NCBI GenBank assembly: GCA_000787465.1
Contig: JSYX01000459.1
Span: 1 to 26,813 of the forward strand
DNA length: 26,813 bases
Direction of reading: 5' to 3'
DNA from: Thermomucor indicae-seudaticae
Lineage: Eukaryota > Mucoromycota > Mucoromycetes > Mucorales > Lichtheimiaceae
The notes under the pieces were generated by a model that saw only the letters and a program-made list of their open reading frames with translations, was not told where the DNA came from and ran no database searches. The position numbers were made by a program, and so were the translations under genes. Numbering within the stretch: position 1 is the stretch's first letter; each line of letters starts with the position of its first letter. Positions 1-9,745 of the stretch are shown here, one piece after another.

Positions 1-1415
1 TTATGAACTGAACTGTTATGTTCATCTCCCTTCCAGTTGACAACAGAGACAACGCCTGTGATCAGGAATCTTCAGAACATAATAAAAAGAGTCGAAATAT
101 CATATTGAATAAACAACTCATATTTAGTCTCACCGACTTCTGGTTCTTTTATTATTTTTCCTTCATTTTGATATCTCACACTCCAATAAGCGTCTCTACC
201 TCTGGGATGGTCCTCTTTTTGCTCTCATGTCACCACTCAATACCTCATAGTCACTGGCCTGTGCACACAAACTCTTTCTCTTATACATGCTCTCTTATAC
301 GCATCTTCTTTGTTTCTCATTTTGCTTTCATATTATACACATAGGATCCTTTTTATCTTCTGATTATCCAATACTCCATTATGCAGTCCTGGTTGTTGTC
401 TCTACCGTTTTAATTCCGTCGTGTCGTGGTCTCTCTCTTTTTCTTGCTATACTGCAATTTTTCTTTTTTAGATCCATAAAAAATCCTGTTATATGCCATA
501 AAATCATAAACATCGTCTTCTCTGCATTCGTTGTCTCTATGATGAAAGTATTAATTTTTAATTGAGAGGATCAGCCTGTCGACAAAGAGCTATCGCCAAT
601 GCATGGCTCGCAGGATCCATGTTGTAAACTATGGCAGATGTTACCTTGTTTTCTATTAAACCTTCATGAAAATATCGTGTACAGATAGCTAAATAACACA
701 AATTTCTTTTTCTTCTTTAAGCCTGTTTAGTATCCTATTTTCATTTTTTTCCTGTCGCGAATGGTGATTACTAAACCGTATATAAAGCGTTCAGGAGACT
801 GTTGCTCATAGCTATCATTGACAAGTATCTACGTAAAGCTATGCACGTTTGGTCTTCTCCGGTTTTTAATATCCATACTATGCCTATCCTTCTAACAATT
901 TGCCAAGTCAGATACTTTGCAAAAAGCGGGTTTTCTTCAGCGCAAGTAATTTTTTTCTTCAAAGCGCCTAACACAAAGGGACGAGGAAAAATCCAGCATC
1001 GCTCGTTTCTAGCGGACGTCGAGAGTAGAGTGATCTGTAGAGTTAGTCCTATCGAATATGCTTGGAAGAACAAATCGCAATGTTGATTCCATTAGACAGC
1101 TTTGGACGCTACGTAGGAGTCCTCTTTTTTTCCTTTTTACAAACGGAGCACCTTCTCGATATTGCTTGTTCATCAATGCTTTGAGATAAATTGCATCGAC
1201 TGAGCGTTTGAATACATAATGGAAATATGAATACACTCAATATCTGCTCTAAATACCTGAGATGCACCACGAAAAAAAAGCTTTCGCCAACAAGATATCG
1301 AGAGTGTGCGCACGTCCCCTTCAGAATCTGAAAGAAACACTTTTGTGTGTGACGGAGACCGAAACTGGCAATTTTCTTTCACCAGGTCGCTTTGTCCCGG
1401 ACGAGAAAACGGCTG
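1..1415. other. Stretch without a recognisable gene, pyrimidine-rich on the + strand
   Basis: I see no convincing gene here. About 110-560 is strongly T/C-rich on the + strand. Its open frames there are low-complexity stretches rich in Phe, Ser, Leu and Ile, as expected for a pyrimidine-rich tract rather than protein. Overlapping open frames on both strands at 771-1236 have no recognisable domain and no clean splice structure. The last few hundred bases must hold the promoter of the ima1-like gene that starts near 1416, but I could not pick out a TATA box with confidence. Confidence 0.5.
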
Positions 1416-3326
1416 ATGAACGACTATATAACGACCAAACGTCCCTCATGGCGCATGCGACTGCTCGGATTCCTTGGCGTCACAGATCTACCCATTAAGG
1501 TGAATTGCTGGTATTGCAACCAAGACTCGTACCTGTTACCGGGAAGCAAGGACAAGGAAGAGGACTGGCAATGCAACATTTGCGAAAATAGAAACATCAG
1601 GGATGAAGTTAGTTTGAATCGCGCGATTAGTGTTTTGTGTATTGCGTTAATGGGAATTTTATACTTTAATAGAATGGCGAAATCGTAGATACCCAGCCTT
1701 TGATGTACAATGAATCGCTCAATCGCCCAGGTAGGGGAACAGTCCTCGCTTGAAAATCTCGTTTGACACATCTCAATCAGGCTTTCATACTGCTAGTCAC
1801 TGCGGTCCGGGACACAACACAAAAGTTCCAGTCGAGGACATTGTGTGACAGTTGCCAACGCAATCAAGCCTTAATCTATCAAATCATGAGCGACTACATT
1901 CGGGACGAAAGTGTATGTCGAAAGCGTAAGGGAGCATTGATGGATAACAGTTCTCCTGAGAAAAAGTCCGCATTTTAGGATCCAAATTACCGTTATCTCG
2001 TTGACACGGCAGACGACTACAAGAAGTCACTTCACGAAAAGTATCCCTTGTGCGACGACTGCAAAGCGAAAATCGATGAAATCGTTGCAGAGCAGAAAGG
2101 GATGCTGCGACAACGGAGGCTTAACGAGAAATTCAATCAAAGCATGGTAACTAAACCTCCTCGAAAACTATCCAAGTTTGAGTATAAGTTGCGAGGATTT
2201 ATGTGGGTCTTATTGCATAGCACTACCATTGTTTTCCTTTTATACGGTAAGGTGACTCGAAGAGGGGGGTTCGGGCATTCGCATTAATAGAAACTGCTTA
2301 CGCGTTAAACTAGCTTATTATTACCCCCCTTCCTGTGAAGATTTTAGCGTGCTTACGGTTATCAAAGACAGTTGGCAAACATTGGTTGAGTCATGCGAGC
2401 GGTTTCTCGAATACTGCAAGGATGTTTCGTCTGATACCATGGTGAAAGCCCTACACGCCGCATTTGGTTATCCGTTTCGCTTGTCGTCCAGGATCATTCG
2501 AGCAGCACAGGAATTGCTTTCATGCTTGTCAGGGGCTCTTTCTGGTGACTCGGTGGACACTTGTCATTGGAGCTTATCTGAACATTACCTTTTGCTTTTA
2601 ATAACCTCGCTGTTTTCATTCACTTGGATGAACTGGCATCCGGTGGCTTCAAAGACCTACATTGAAGAGACAGGCAGAATAAAGTGCTGGGGCTTTTATA
2701 AAGTAAGTAAAAAGTTACTGGATTCCGATACTACCATAAGCGCTGAAATGTATGTTACAAAGTTTACCCAACGATTCCTTTACATCTTGCGATTGGGCCT
2801 CCTACTGGTGTTTGGCTATGGAGATCAGCAAACGGTCAATATCGTGACGAAAGTTGCTTTGGCGCTTGTATCCATTGTAAGCATTTAAAGCTCAGCGTGG
2901 TCCCGCTTTAACAAAGTTACAATCAACTAATGAAACTCTCCATAGCTGCTCATAATATCCGTACCTCTAGTTCGCGTAAATCCTCCTGTCTGGCCAGCTG
3001 AACCGGTTGGAGAAGAGCGTATCACGAAAAATCTGCGAAAGACATACTCTGATTTGGGGAACTCTGTTCCTAGCAAAGCCGCCAAGCTACGAAAAGAAAA
3101 TATTGACGCGGCACGGTTCACACCGCGTAGATCATCGTTATCTGACGGAGAAGATATCAGTGATGAAGAAAGATTAATCCGTCAAAAATTGAAGCAGAGA
3201 ACAAAGGCCGAGAAAGCTGATCCAAAGGAAGAAGAACAAGACAAGTCAGATCCACATGATAAGAACGACGGGGAAATAGAAAGCATTGTTTCACGTCTGT
3301 ACAAAATCGCATTCGATAAACATTAG
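1416..3326 (+). CDS. ima1: Ima1/Samp1 (TMEM201)-like inner nuclear membrane protein
   Basis: Six exons: 1416-1607, 1697-1730, 1797-1912, 1979-2246, 2341-2876 and 2946-3326. All phases close, giving 508 aa. Seen: an N-terminal zinc-binding region with CxxC pairs at residues 31/34, 53/56 and 92/95 and a further CDDC in exon 4. The tryptophan just before the second pair and the later ESLN motif fit the Ima1 N-terminal domain. Several hydrophobic segments follow (ends of exons 4 and 5, start of exon 6), then a charged K/E/D-rich tail. Known for the family: S. pombe Ima1 and animal Samp1/TMEM201 sit in the inner nuclear membrane and link heterochromatin, centromeres and the cytoskeleton-coupling machinery. 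The start could instead be the in-frame ATG at 1455. Some splice sites were chosen over nearby alternatives because only they keep the frame. Confidence 0.88.
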
Positions 3327-3386
3327 CAACGTATATACGTAGAGTTTATTTATGTTTCCTTTTGAAATGAGTATTTGTACATACAT

Positions 3387-3763
3387 TTACTGAATAGGGT
3401 ATTGGAAAAGGATGCACTCAATGTCACTACGATGCGTTCATTACCGATAAAACTCAAAGCGTTACCTACCTTAGTTGCTGCGGCGTAAGGAAAAAGAACG
3501 CAGCTTTTATGCTCGCCCATCGATGAGGCCCTTCGAGGCACCTTTGACCGGTGTTTGGGGAATTGCTTTCTGATGTCAGCGTGGTAGCGGCTGACGGTTT
3601 GGTAGACGAGGGAAGAATCCGTTGATGAGGGGTTCTGCAAGAACACGCTATTGCGATGCATAAAGCTGCCATGACGTCTCGGTTTTGAGTAGCGGCTCCA
3701 TGACTGTAAGTTGGACAGTTTGGACTGAAGCATACCAAAGAACCATTGAGATAGACCGAGCAT
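3387..3763 (-). CDS. Unrecognised small spliced protein (98 aa), stop codon at the splice junction
   Basis: The ATG is at 3763 and one exon runs 3763-3470 (98 codons). A strong GTAGGT donor follows, then an 80-bp intron ending in CAG. The first codon after the junction is TAA (3389-3387), so splicing ends the protein at once; without splicing the frame would run to 3350. An AATAAA on the minus strand at 3350-3345 lies just beyond this stop, which supports a transcript ending here, tail to tail with the ima1-like gene. The protein is basic (many Arg, Lys, His, Ser) with a short hydrophobic start containing WFFG. It shows no domain I recognise. Overlapping minus-strand frames are also open for about 90 codons, so the frame choice is not certain. 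Confidence 0.45.
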
Positions 3764-3992
3764 CTTTTCCCATTTTTATATCCGGACAGCTTCGCGAGCT
3801 GCTGTGCTCGTCTGTCATGCCACAGATGACATAGCGTCGATACAGTTTCCTCAGCTTGTTAACACTGTGAATGCATGCTTTGTTCAATGCCCCCTAGCTG
3901 CTTTTCGTGTCTTTTTCCTTGTGAGTAACCTTTACAGCTTGTAAACGATATTCTTCTCTGTCGATAACATATCGTGCCTCGTCCCTTTGTTT

Positions 3993-4677
3993 TTATTTCT
4001 CCTTCAGCAGTTCGTTCGCAGCGTTCACTGCTTCTGTATCCTCCTCCTGTATCTCAATGGCTTTCGGCCTCTCCGGTACAGATTTTCTACGTACAGTGGT
4101 CCCTCGATTTTTTCCGCCGCGGATTGACCTCCAGAAAAGCGGAAAAATGTAATGGAGGAAAAAGTCCGGAGACCATTGTAAAGATTCGCTGGCGTTCACG
4201 GAGTCTCGTACAGTGCCATGCAACACCGCAGTCCTATTCTGCTACAATGTCGATATGACCGAGGTAATCCATACCATGCTGAGAGCAAAGATCCTTGATC
4301 AAGTCAAGATTAAGGAAAAATCCAGTTACAGCACTTTTGTTGCGCCTAGCCTGGCCAAGCTGGGTATTTGGGTAGTACAACTGACACTTTCCAGCGCTTT
4401 GAGGCAGCTTTTGCATAAATCTAGCATCTGTCTGCAATGGATTGCTCAGTGTGGTATAGAAAACCTGCTCCAAATATATTTGGGCGTCTTTGGTATGGCG
4501 CAAGATCCACCGGAGCGCAACATACGCGAACACACAGGGCCTTAGCCAGGCGCATTTTGCTCGGAACGCATGTCGGATGGATATGAGAAGAAACAGCAAT
4601 GTTTCATGGACTGACGACATGTACTTTTCGAACTGAAACTGTGGTTCGTGATGCAAATCAGCTTCCAATTTTGCCAT
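3993..4677 (-). CDS. Unrecognised two-exon (or more) protein; 3' splice unresolved
   Basis: An ATG at 4677 opens a 147-codon frame ending at 4234. It contains hydrophobic helices (LLFLLIS, FAYVALRW) and a motif-like stretch GFFLNLDLI. A second minus-strand frame ends at a TAA at 3995-3993 with an acidic, alanine-rich C-terminus (EIQEEDTEAVNAANELLKEK). An intron must join them, with GTAGCA after 4247 as a candidate donor. The obvious acceptor (CAG just before codon CGA near 4194) does not bring the acidic tail into phase, so the join is unresolved and further 5' exons are possible. I considered an Atg14/UVRAG-type fold from the NLDLI region, but the match is too weak to name. The stop overlaps an AATAAA. 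Confidence 0.4.
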
Positions 4678-4936
4678 CTCGGCTCACTGATTGTAACGCA
4701 AATACTGAGCCCCGCAAATACAATTCTTTCCAAATTTTTTAACACACATCCATTAAGTTTTTGGGCGTGCCTTTGTGGGGAAAGTTGGCGGATTTCGGGA
4801 TTCCTATTTGCACAAGCACTGGATTGTATTGGCGCGTCCTCACAAATCAATCGGCGTACATTGGCTTTTAGTCTACTGCCAGTCGCGGTCAACGCGTGAT
4901 ATTTTATGTACTTAACATATCTGAATCTTCAAGTAT

Positions 4937-5335
4937 TCAGTAAATGTTATATATTTCAATAAAAAGCTGGATGGTTGGATCTCTGAAATCACGCAGTACA
5001 TCTGCCAATTGAGATGCTGAAAGTGAAAGACGCTTCCATGAAGTGGGAGTCACGGGATCGCCTGGCTTTCTTTTGACGCAGAAGTTATCGTAGACGTGCA
5101 TACTCTGCTTCAGTTTTTCAAGTTCCATGAGCAGAAGGGGCAAAGTTTCCATACTGCTTGGAACTGCAAAACGGGCAATTTCGATCATAGGATAAAGATC
5201 TTCAGCCTCCAAAGTACACAGGTATATCGTGACGTTCAGCCTTATAAGGCAGTGTAATGGGTGTAGGTAACTAGACTTGTTGGAGCCAATTGAATGGCAG
5301 GAAGATAAGGTTAAAGAAGAGGGTTGTAAAAACAA
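4937..5335 (-). CDS. Unrecognised open coding segment
   Basis: The minus-strand frame is open from 5335 to a TGA at 4937 (132 codons) and begins without ATG. The nearest in-frame ATGs lie inside, at MIEIARF. The C-terminal 90 residues read like real protein: an amphipathic leucine-rich helix (METLPLLLMELEKLKQ), a basic loop with PGDP, then a helix ending FIEIYNIY. The N-terminal third is probably 5' untranslated or intronic. It lies between two other minus-strand coding segments and may be an exon of a longer gene, but the stop is followed by no plausible donor. No family recognised. Confidence 0.3.
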   Translation of the reverse strand: MFLQPSSLTLSSCHSIGSNKSSYLHPLHCLIRLNVTIYLCTLEAEDLYPMIEIARFAVPSSMETLPLLLMELEKLKQSMHVYDNFCVKRKPGDPVTPTSWKRLSLSASQLADVLRDFRDPTIQLFIEIYNIY

Positions 5336-5423
5336 GCATATTTCTCTTTATTTGCAAGGTGCGTTTTTTATATACTGACACTAGGAAAAACGTTTCTTCC
5401 TACGTTAACCGTAAACGCCCGTG

Positions 5424-5861
5424 CTATGTACGAAGGAAGTGAAACATATTCTTCAATGCGTGGTTTGATCTAGTTGTTCGGGCCTGGAGCTTTGGCTTAA
5501 TGTTGTTCCGGCGGGACTTGAATTCAGAGTGCTTTCCTGACAGCGGTCAGGCGGTCAAGTGAATTTCTGCATTTCAGAATCTTTGTCGTACGGCTCACCA
5601 ATTGCTTGTATCGCCAATGTGCTCTGCACTTCATCTCGGTCCAAAGCGTTCTTGCAGAATAAAGCAAGGCGATACAAATACCGGTGAAGGTCCGTGGAGA
5701 TTTTCTGCGCATCTGGTGCCTTCGCAGAATCCAAGCGCGTAAAAGCGCTACTGACTTGTCAGCGTCAATCCCGCATCTGGCCTAATGTCCACATTGTTGA
5801 CCGCGAATTCTTCACCGTGCCGATTTTACTTACGTTCAATCAGCAGATTAAGACCAATCAT
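5424..5861 (-). CDS. Unrecognised three-exon small protein (98 aa)
   Basis: Three exons on the minus strand: 5861-5834 (ATG), 5754-5599 and 5536-5424 (TAG). The introns have GTAAGT and GTGAGC donors, and all phases close. The protein is helical: a central amphipathic part (STDLHRYLYRLALFCKNAL) followed by a very basic C-terminus (KSRRNNIKPKLQARTTRSNH). A minus-strand AATAAA at 5352-5347 lies 72 bp beyond the stop. The first exon touches the left edge of the old repeat at 5862-6850, so the promoter probably lies within repeat-derived sequence. I do not recognise the family. Clean splicing and consistent phase are the main reasons to call it. Confidence 0.5.
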
Positions 5862-6850
5862 CCTTATAAAATGACAACATCCCCACGGGATTTAATATCG
5901 TGCGTTCTCTATAGTGAAGTAAAATGTAGTTGTCGGTGTTCCCGCACACCATGTGGCGAGTGCGCCCATGTAATAACGCCCAAAGACGATGGCGTGGCAC
6001 TTGCCCCGCATGACTAATCGCCCAGCCGTAAGAAAGGAGGTTCCCAGACCCGCCCAACGCGATTGCAGACTCAAAAGGCTTCCAATCTTGACAGCTTGAT
6101 GATGAACAGACAGGTTTTCCGCCTCGGACATGGCGACAAGACGCTCACATGCACCGAAGGAAGGCGAAGTGCATTTGATAAAAAAGGAATAAAAAGCAAG
6201 AGAAAGAAGGCAAAAGAACAAAAACGAGTTTTCCATCCGTTTTATACGGTCTGATGACGTCAGCCGTAAGTTTCATGCGACTTGTCTGTTTCATGTGATT
6301 CTTGGCAACACTGGATCCTCACTTGTTTATAGAAAATCTCTTGGTGCTGTTGGCTATATGGCATCTGGTTTCACATTCGGCTTCGAGAATATACAATAAG
6401 TCTAACAGGTTGGAATCATGATATTAAGACGGACCGGTAAGCCTAACCTTTGCTTCAATCAGGCGAATAGGAGGTTGCAGTCTCATATTTTGTCACGGAA
6501 GATGGTCAATTATGAGCTAGTAAATGATGACACAGTCCAAGTTACAGGTAAAGACTGCATTTTGCAAATGGTAAGGTGTCCGGCACGCTGTGCTGGGCCA
6601 GCTCTGCTTGCCTATTAGCACTCTGAGCGCTTTCCCTTTTGGGTTTGATATGTCACCTGTTCCTTTCTTTGAAAACCATACAAATATTAGAATGGGTCCT
6701 TTGATCACTCCAGACCTGATAAGCCCTGATTCGCTCGAAACATACAAAAAACCAATGACTAAAGAGAGACGATGTTTTGGCTGCCCATCTTCCAAATTTT
6801 GGAGTTATAACTCGTCAGAGCATCCCGATATTTATTAGGAGATATTCTTC
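5862..6850. repeat. Old dispersed repeat, copy A (~1 kb)
   Basis: This stretch aligns collinearly with 8880-9745 over most of its length, in the same orientation. Matching blocks include GGTGTTCCCGCACACCA (about 5935 and 8943), CTGTTTCATGTGATTCTTGGC (about 6286 and 9237), TTAAGACGGACC (about 6424 and 9380), GAAGATGGTCAAT (about 6498 and 9453), GAGCGCTTTCCCTTT (about 6625 and 9529) and the TTCCAAATT...CATCCC right end (about 6789 and 9697). Substitutions and small indels separate the copies, so both are old. Open frames inside are short and not shared between copies in the same frame, so this is probably non-coding or a decayed element. Confidence 0.75.
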
Positions 6851-7150
6851 CCTGGTGCTCAGTTCCACGTTGCAGGGCTTTATTGCCCCTAATTACAGTG
6901 CATTCTCTTGTTTTTGCCTCTTGGAACAAGGCCGACCAGCTCGTATCCAATTCGAGGGAGGGACGTTTTCTGGTCTTTTTGCGCGTTGCTTTATAACACG
7001 AGTTGAATTTACACACAAGTGTACGCTTGGCGTCATCAGCATTGCCAAGCTGGCTCAGATAATCAAGTGCAATAGCCTTGTTGGCCGGAACAGCTAAAAA
7101 GCTGCCCAAGGTGGGGTTCTTGGCACTTTGAATATGTTCTCGAATTCCTA
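6851..7150 (-). pseudogene. Coding-like open segment without a start
   Basis: The minus strand is open from about 7149 down to 6759, overlapping the right end of repeat copy A. The translated part from 7149 to about 6850 has protein-like composition: IREHIQSAKNP, an Ala/Leu helix, then a Lys/Arg-rich patch (YKATRKKTRKRP). There is no in-frame ATG upstream before a TAA, and no clear acceptor. It could be an internal exon of a lost gene or a chance frame. No family recognised. Confidence 0.2.
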
Positions 7151-7296
7151 TAGTATAACCATGTTAACCAGAATTCCGTAGACCAGTGAATTACGATTGG
7201 CAATTGTCCCCGAACGCCGTATTTGAACGAATATAAAGTTCTTGCGCTGAAGAAAGCCAGTTCCTTTAACTTGCATCAACTAACGACACATCATTG

Positions 7297-7365
7297 TAGG
7301 GGTCCGAGTCAGGACAGGGTTTTCCTGAGTCCTGTCCCGTCCTGAGTGTCCTGTTCGGAACCCTA
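7297..7365. mobile_element. MITE-like inverted-repeat element 1 (69 bp, TA-flanked)
   Basis: The segment begins TAGGGGTCCGAG and ends TTCGGAACCCTA, so the ends are imperfect inverted repeats (TAGGG..TCCGA) that include a flanking TA dinucleotide. The interior is built from short AGGAC/GTCCT and GAGTC/GACTC units and can fold on itself. A TA at each edge fits insertion into TA, as in Tc1/mariner-type or similar miniature elements. The right edge coincides with the stop codon of the minus-strand gene ending at 7363. Its end sequence resembles the element at 8479-8623. Confidence 0.6.
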
Positions 7366-8450
7366 GCGGCTCTTCAGCATCTCTTCGTGCCTGGTGTCTT
7401 TCTCATAATTCTGGAGGTTTTCCACAGCGTCCTAAAACGAGTTAGTGAGCGTGCTCTGTAGGATTGACGTTAACACTCACTCTGTAAGCCAGAAGTTTTG
7501 GCAAAATAGACGTGCATCGGTTTTCAAAGCTCTTCTTGCTCACCGGGAGCGCTAGTGTCTCGATTGTGTGGGCGACGTAGAGACCATTGGCTGCCAACGT
7601 CAGCCCCACGACTCGTAGTTCCAGGCCTAGAAGCTTTTAGCACGCCAAGTCTATGTCACCGTATCTGAGAATTACCTGCGACGTACAGCAGAAAGACGCT
7701 GGTAACACCGGTCCCGACCATTCTGTTCAAGATAAACTTGCCCTCGATCAGCAGCTTTGTCCGGTCAGTGCTGACATTTACAGCCGTGGGGAGTGCCTTG
7801 CAGACCTCGGCTGTCGCGTACTCGTCCACTCCATATACGAGCCGCAGGTCTGCTTTTATGGTTGCTGCCTCGCCTGAGCCGCAGTGTGGTTCCTTGGCTG
7901 AGACGCAATGGGTCTCCCCCCTCAAATTTTAGTTAGTATACTTGATATAACGCATGGGCATGAGCCCACCTACCACGCGCAACGCAGCACTGACTTGCGA
8001 GATATAGTTTCCAGGAACGGGCCCCAAATTTTCACAATATAATCTGTCTCGCTGAGCGGTGGCCCATTCGGATTGAGGGTGTAGCGATGATACTCTCATG
8101 TATTCAGACTTCACCAAATAGCCGTTAGTCAAATACACAGAGAGTATATGTACGAAGCCTTACTTATGAGCGTATATATTGAAGGCAATCGCAACATCGG
8201 CGTCTCGTGTTTTGAACTCGGCCTTGTTTGCTGTGAAGATTGCGCTGCCCAAACTCTTGCACGCGAACTCCTATAGTTACTTGGGTCAGCGTGTTGCTCT
8301 GTCTAATTGCACAACCCAGCTGCTTTGCCTTCTCTATTTCCGCAGCTTTTCGGATGAAATAGCTGTTTGCGGACAGGTCGTGGTCTCCAAGACGCAGAGT
8401 GGGGAATCGTTGACGGAGCTCTTCTCATTGCTTGTTGTTGAAGAGTGATC
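7363..8450 (-). CDS. Unrecognised multi-exon protein, possibly truncated or decaying
   Basis: The three 3' exons are clear: 7892-7676, 7626-7481 and 7431-7363, with two 49-bp introns (GTAATT and GTGAGT donors) and closing phases. They encode about 144 residues: KADLRLVYGVDEYATAEVC, an Ala/Leu/Val-rich middle with LTLAANGLYVAHTIETLALP, and a charged end (NYEKDTRHEEMLKSR). A fourth exon ending at 7974 reads LGPVPGNYISQVSAALRV. Further upstream, coding-like blocks at about 8160-8260 (ending DADVAIAFNIYAHK) and 8280-8440 (FPTLRLGDHDLSANSYFI) do not join in phase with normal introns. The stop TAG lies inside the edge of element 1, so the true C-terminus may have been cut off. The family is unrecognised. 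It could be an accessory gene or a young pseudogene. Confidence 0.5.
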
Positions 8451-8478
8451 GCTGGCCGTTGTCCTTGGTATTGTCGCG

Positions 8479-8623
8479 TAGCGTTCACCACTCGACTCGA
8501 CTCGGCTCAACTCGAACATCCACGCTGGGATTACCATGACTCGAGTCGAGTTCGAGTCAGGGCAATTTTGACTCGACTCGAACTTGACACGACACGACTC
8601 GACTCGACTCGTGGTGAACCCTA
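8479..8623. mobile_element. MITE-like inverted-repeat element 2 (145 bp, GACTC-rich, TA-flanked)
   Basis: The left end reads TAGCGTTCACCACTCGACTC and the right end, reverse-complemented, reads TAGGGTTCACCACGAGTCGA. These are terminal inverted repeats of about 13 bp sharing GTTCACCAC, with TA at both edges. Inside, the pentamer CTCGA/GACTC is repeated many times in both orientations, so the whole unit can form a long hairpin. The TAGGGTTC end matches the end of element 1 (TAGGGTTCC when its right edge is reverse-complemented). Too short to encode a transposase, so it would be non-autonomous. It sits just upstream of the coding blocks of the gene ending at 7363. Confidence 0.7.
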
Positions 8624-8879
8624 TTGTCGAGATCAATGGTACCGTTAAGGCCAAGCCTACACAGATGAGGCATGTCAAAATGCATTTTTCACACCGATTT
8701 TCCTGGGTGCGGCAGATAGAGAACTTACGTGATGATGGTCTGGTCCGCAAGCCCGCAGGTATCGTAGGAACCAGAGTTGGGTTTCCACCGTCGCGGAAAC
8801 CGCGGTAATCCCAGAGGCGAAAAATGTTTCCAGATAAAGCAATTAGAAGACGTTTCACGCCGAGATAAAGGAAATAAAA

Positions 8880-9745
8880 GGACGACAGTACGATGAAAGT
8901 TAATATTGTGCGTTTGTTGATAGCAGAGAATAATGCAGTTACCGGTGTTCCCGCACACCACGCGGCCAGCACGCTCATGCAACGAAGCCAAAAGAGGATG
9001 ACGCAGCACCCGCCCCGCATGACGAATCACAGCCGTAGCAAAGGGGTTCCAGCTCGTCCAACACGATTGCTCATTAAAAAGGCTTGCGACCTTGCCGGTG
9101 CAAAGACGTCCATACAGGTTTGCCGATTCGAACATGGCGACACGCGGTTAACGTGATTCGCAAGGAGGAAGTCGAAAGCGCTTTCCGGTCCATTTTGTAC
9201 CGTCTGATGATGTCAGCATCAATTTTCATGCAATTGTCTGTTTCATGTGATTCTTGGCAAAACTGGATCTTTTACATGTCATCGAAAACCTTTCAGTCTT
9301 GTTGGCTATATACGTAGCGCCTCGATTATATTCGGTCTGGAGAACAAGTCAAACAGGAAAATCAGATTGGAATAATACTGTTAAGACGGACCAATCAGTC
9401 CAAGTTTGCTTTCGCTCCGGAGAACAAGACGTTCAGTTCCATGCTTTTCTCATGGAAGATGGTCAATGGTGTCCTGTATCCTGTACTGGGCCAGTCCTGG
9501 AATTTTTCGCTTGATGGTTAACGCATTCAGAGCGCTTTCCCTTTCCGGGTTGACATGTTTTTTGAGATGTCACTTGTTTCTTTCCTGGAAGACCGTAGAT
9601 CGTACAAGCGTTAGGATCATTCTTTTGTTGAGTACAGACATGATGAGCGCTGGTTCGCTCGAAATCTGCACACACAAATACCAGTGCACACTTCCCAAAT
9701 TCCAGAGATATACCCCGTAAGGACATCCCAATCCTTATTAAAAGG
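8880..9745. repeat. Old dispersed repeat, copy B (~0.87 kb)
   Basis: Direct-orientation partner of 5862-6850. Homology starts near the shared ATAAAA(T/G)GAC(A/G)ACA block and runs to about 9745 (TTCCCAAATT...CATCCCAATCCTTATTAA). Copy A is slightly longer because of small insertions. Neither copy has obvious terminal inverted repeats. The pair flanks a 2-kb island holding a gene and two miniature elements. It could be the remains of LTRs, of a segmental duplication, or of a non-autonomous element. A long minus-strand open frame (9020-8334) running from here through element 2 looks accidental. Confidence 0.75.

Noticed and set aside
802..1086. 94-codon plus-strand frame and overlapping minus-strand frame
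   Set aside because: Both strands are open over the same bases, with no motif, clear start context or splice signals.
8334..9020. 228-codon open frame on the minus strand
   Set aside because: It runs through miniature element 2 and into repeat copy B, and its frame clashes with better coding blocks at 8280-8440. It looks accidental.
9080..9160. GTTCGAATC on the minus strand, like a tRNA T-loop
   Set aside because: No acceptor stem, D-arm or anticodon arm can be formed around it, and the matching place in repeat copy A lacks the sequence.
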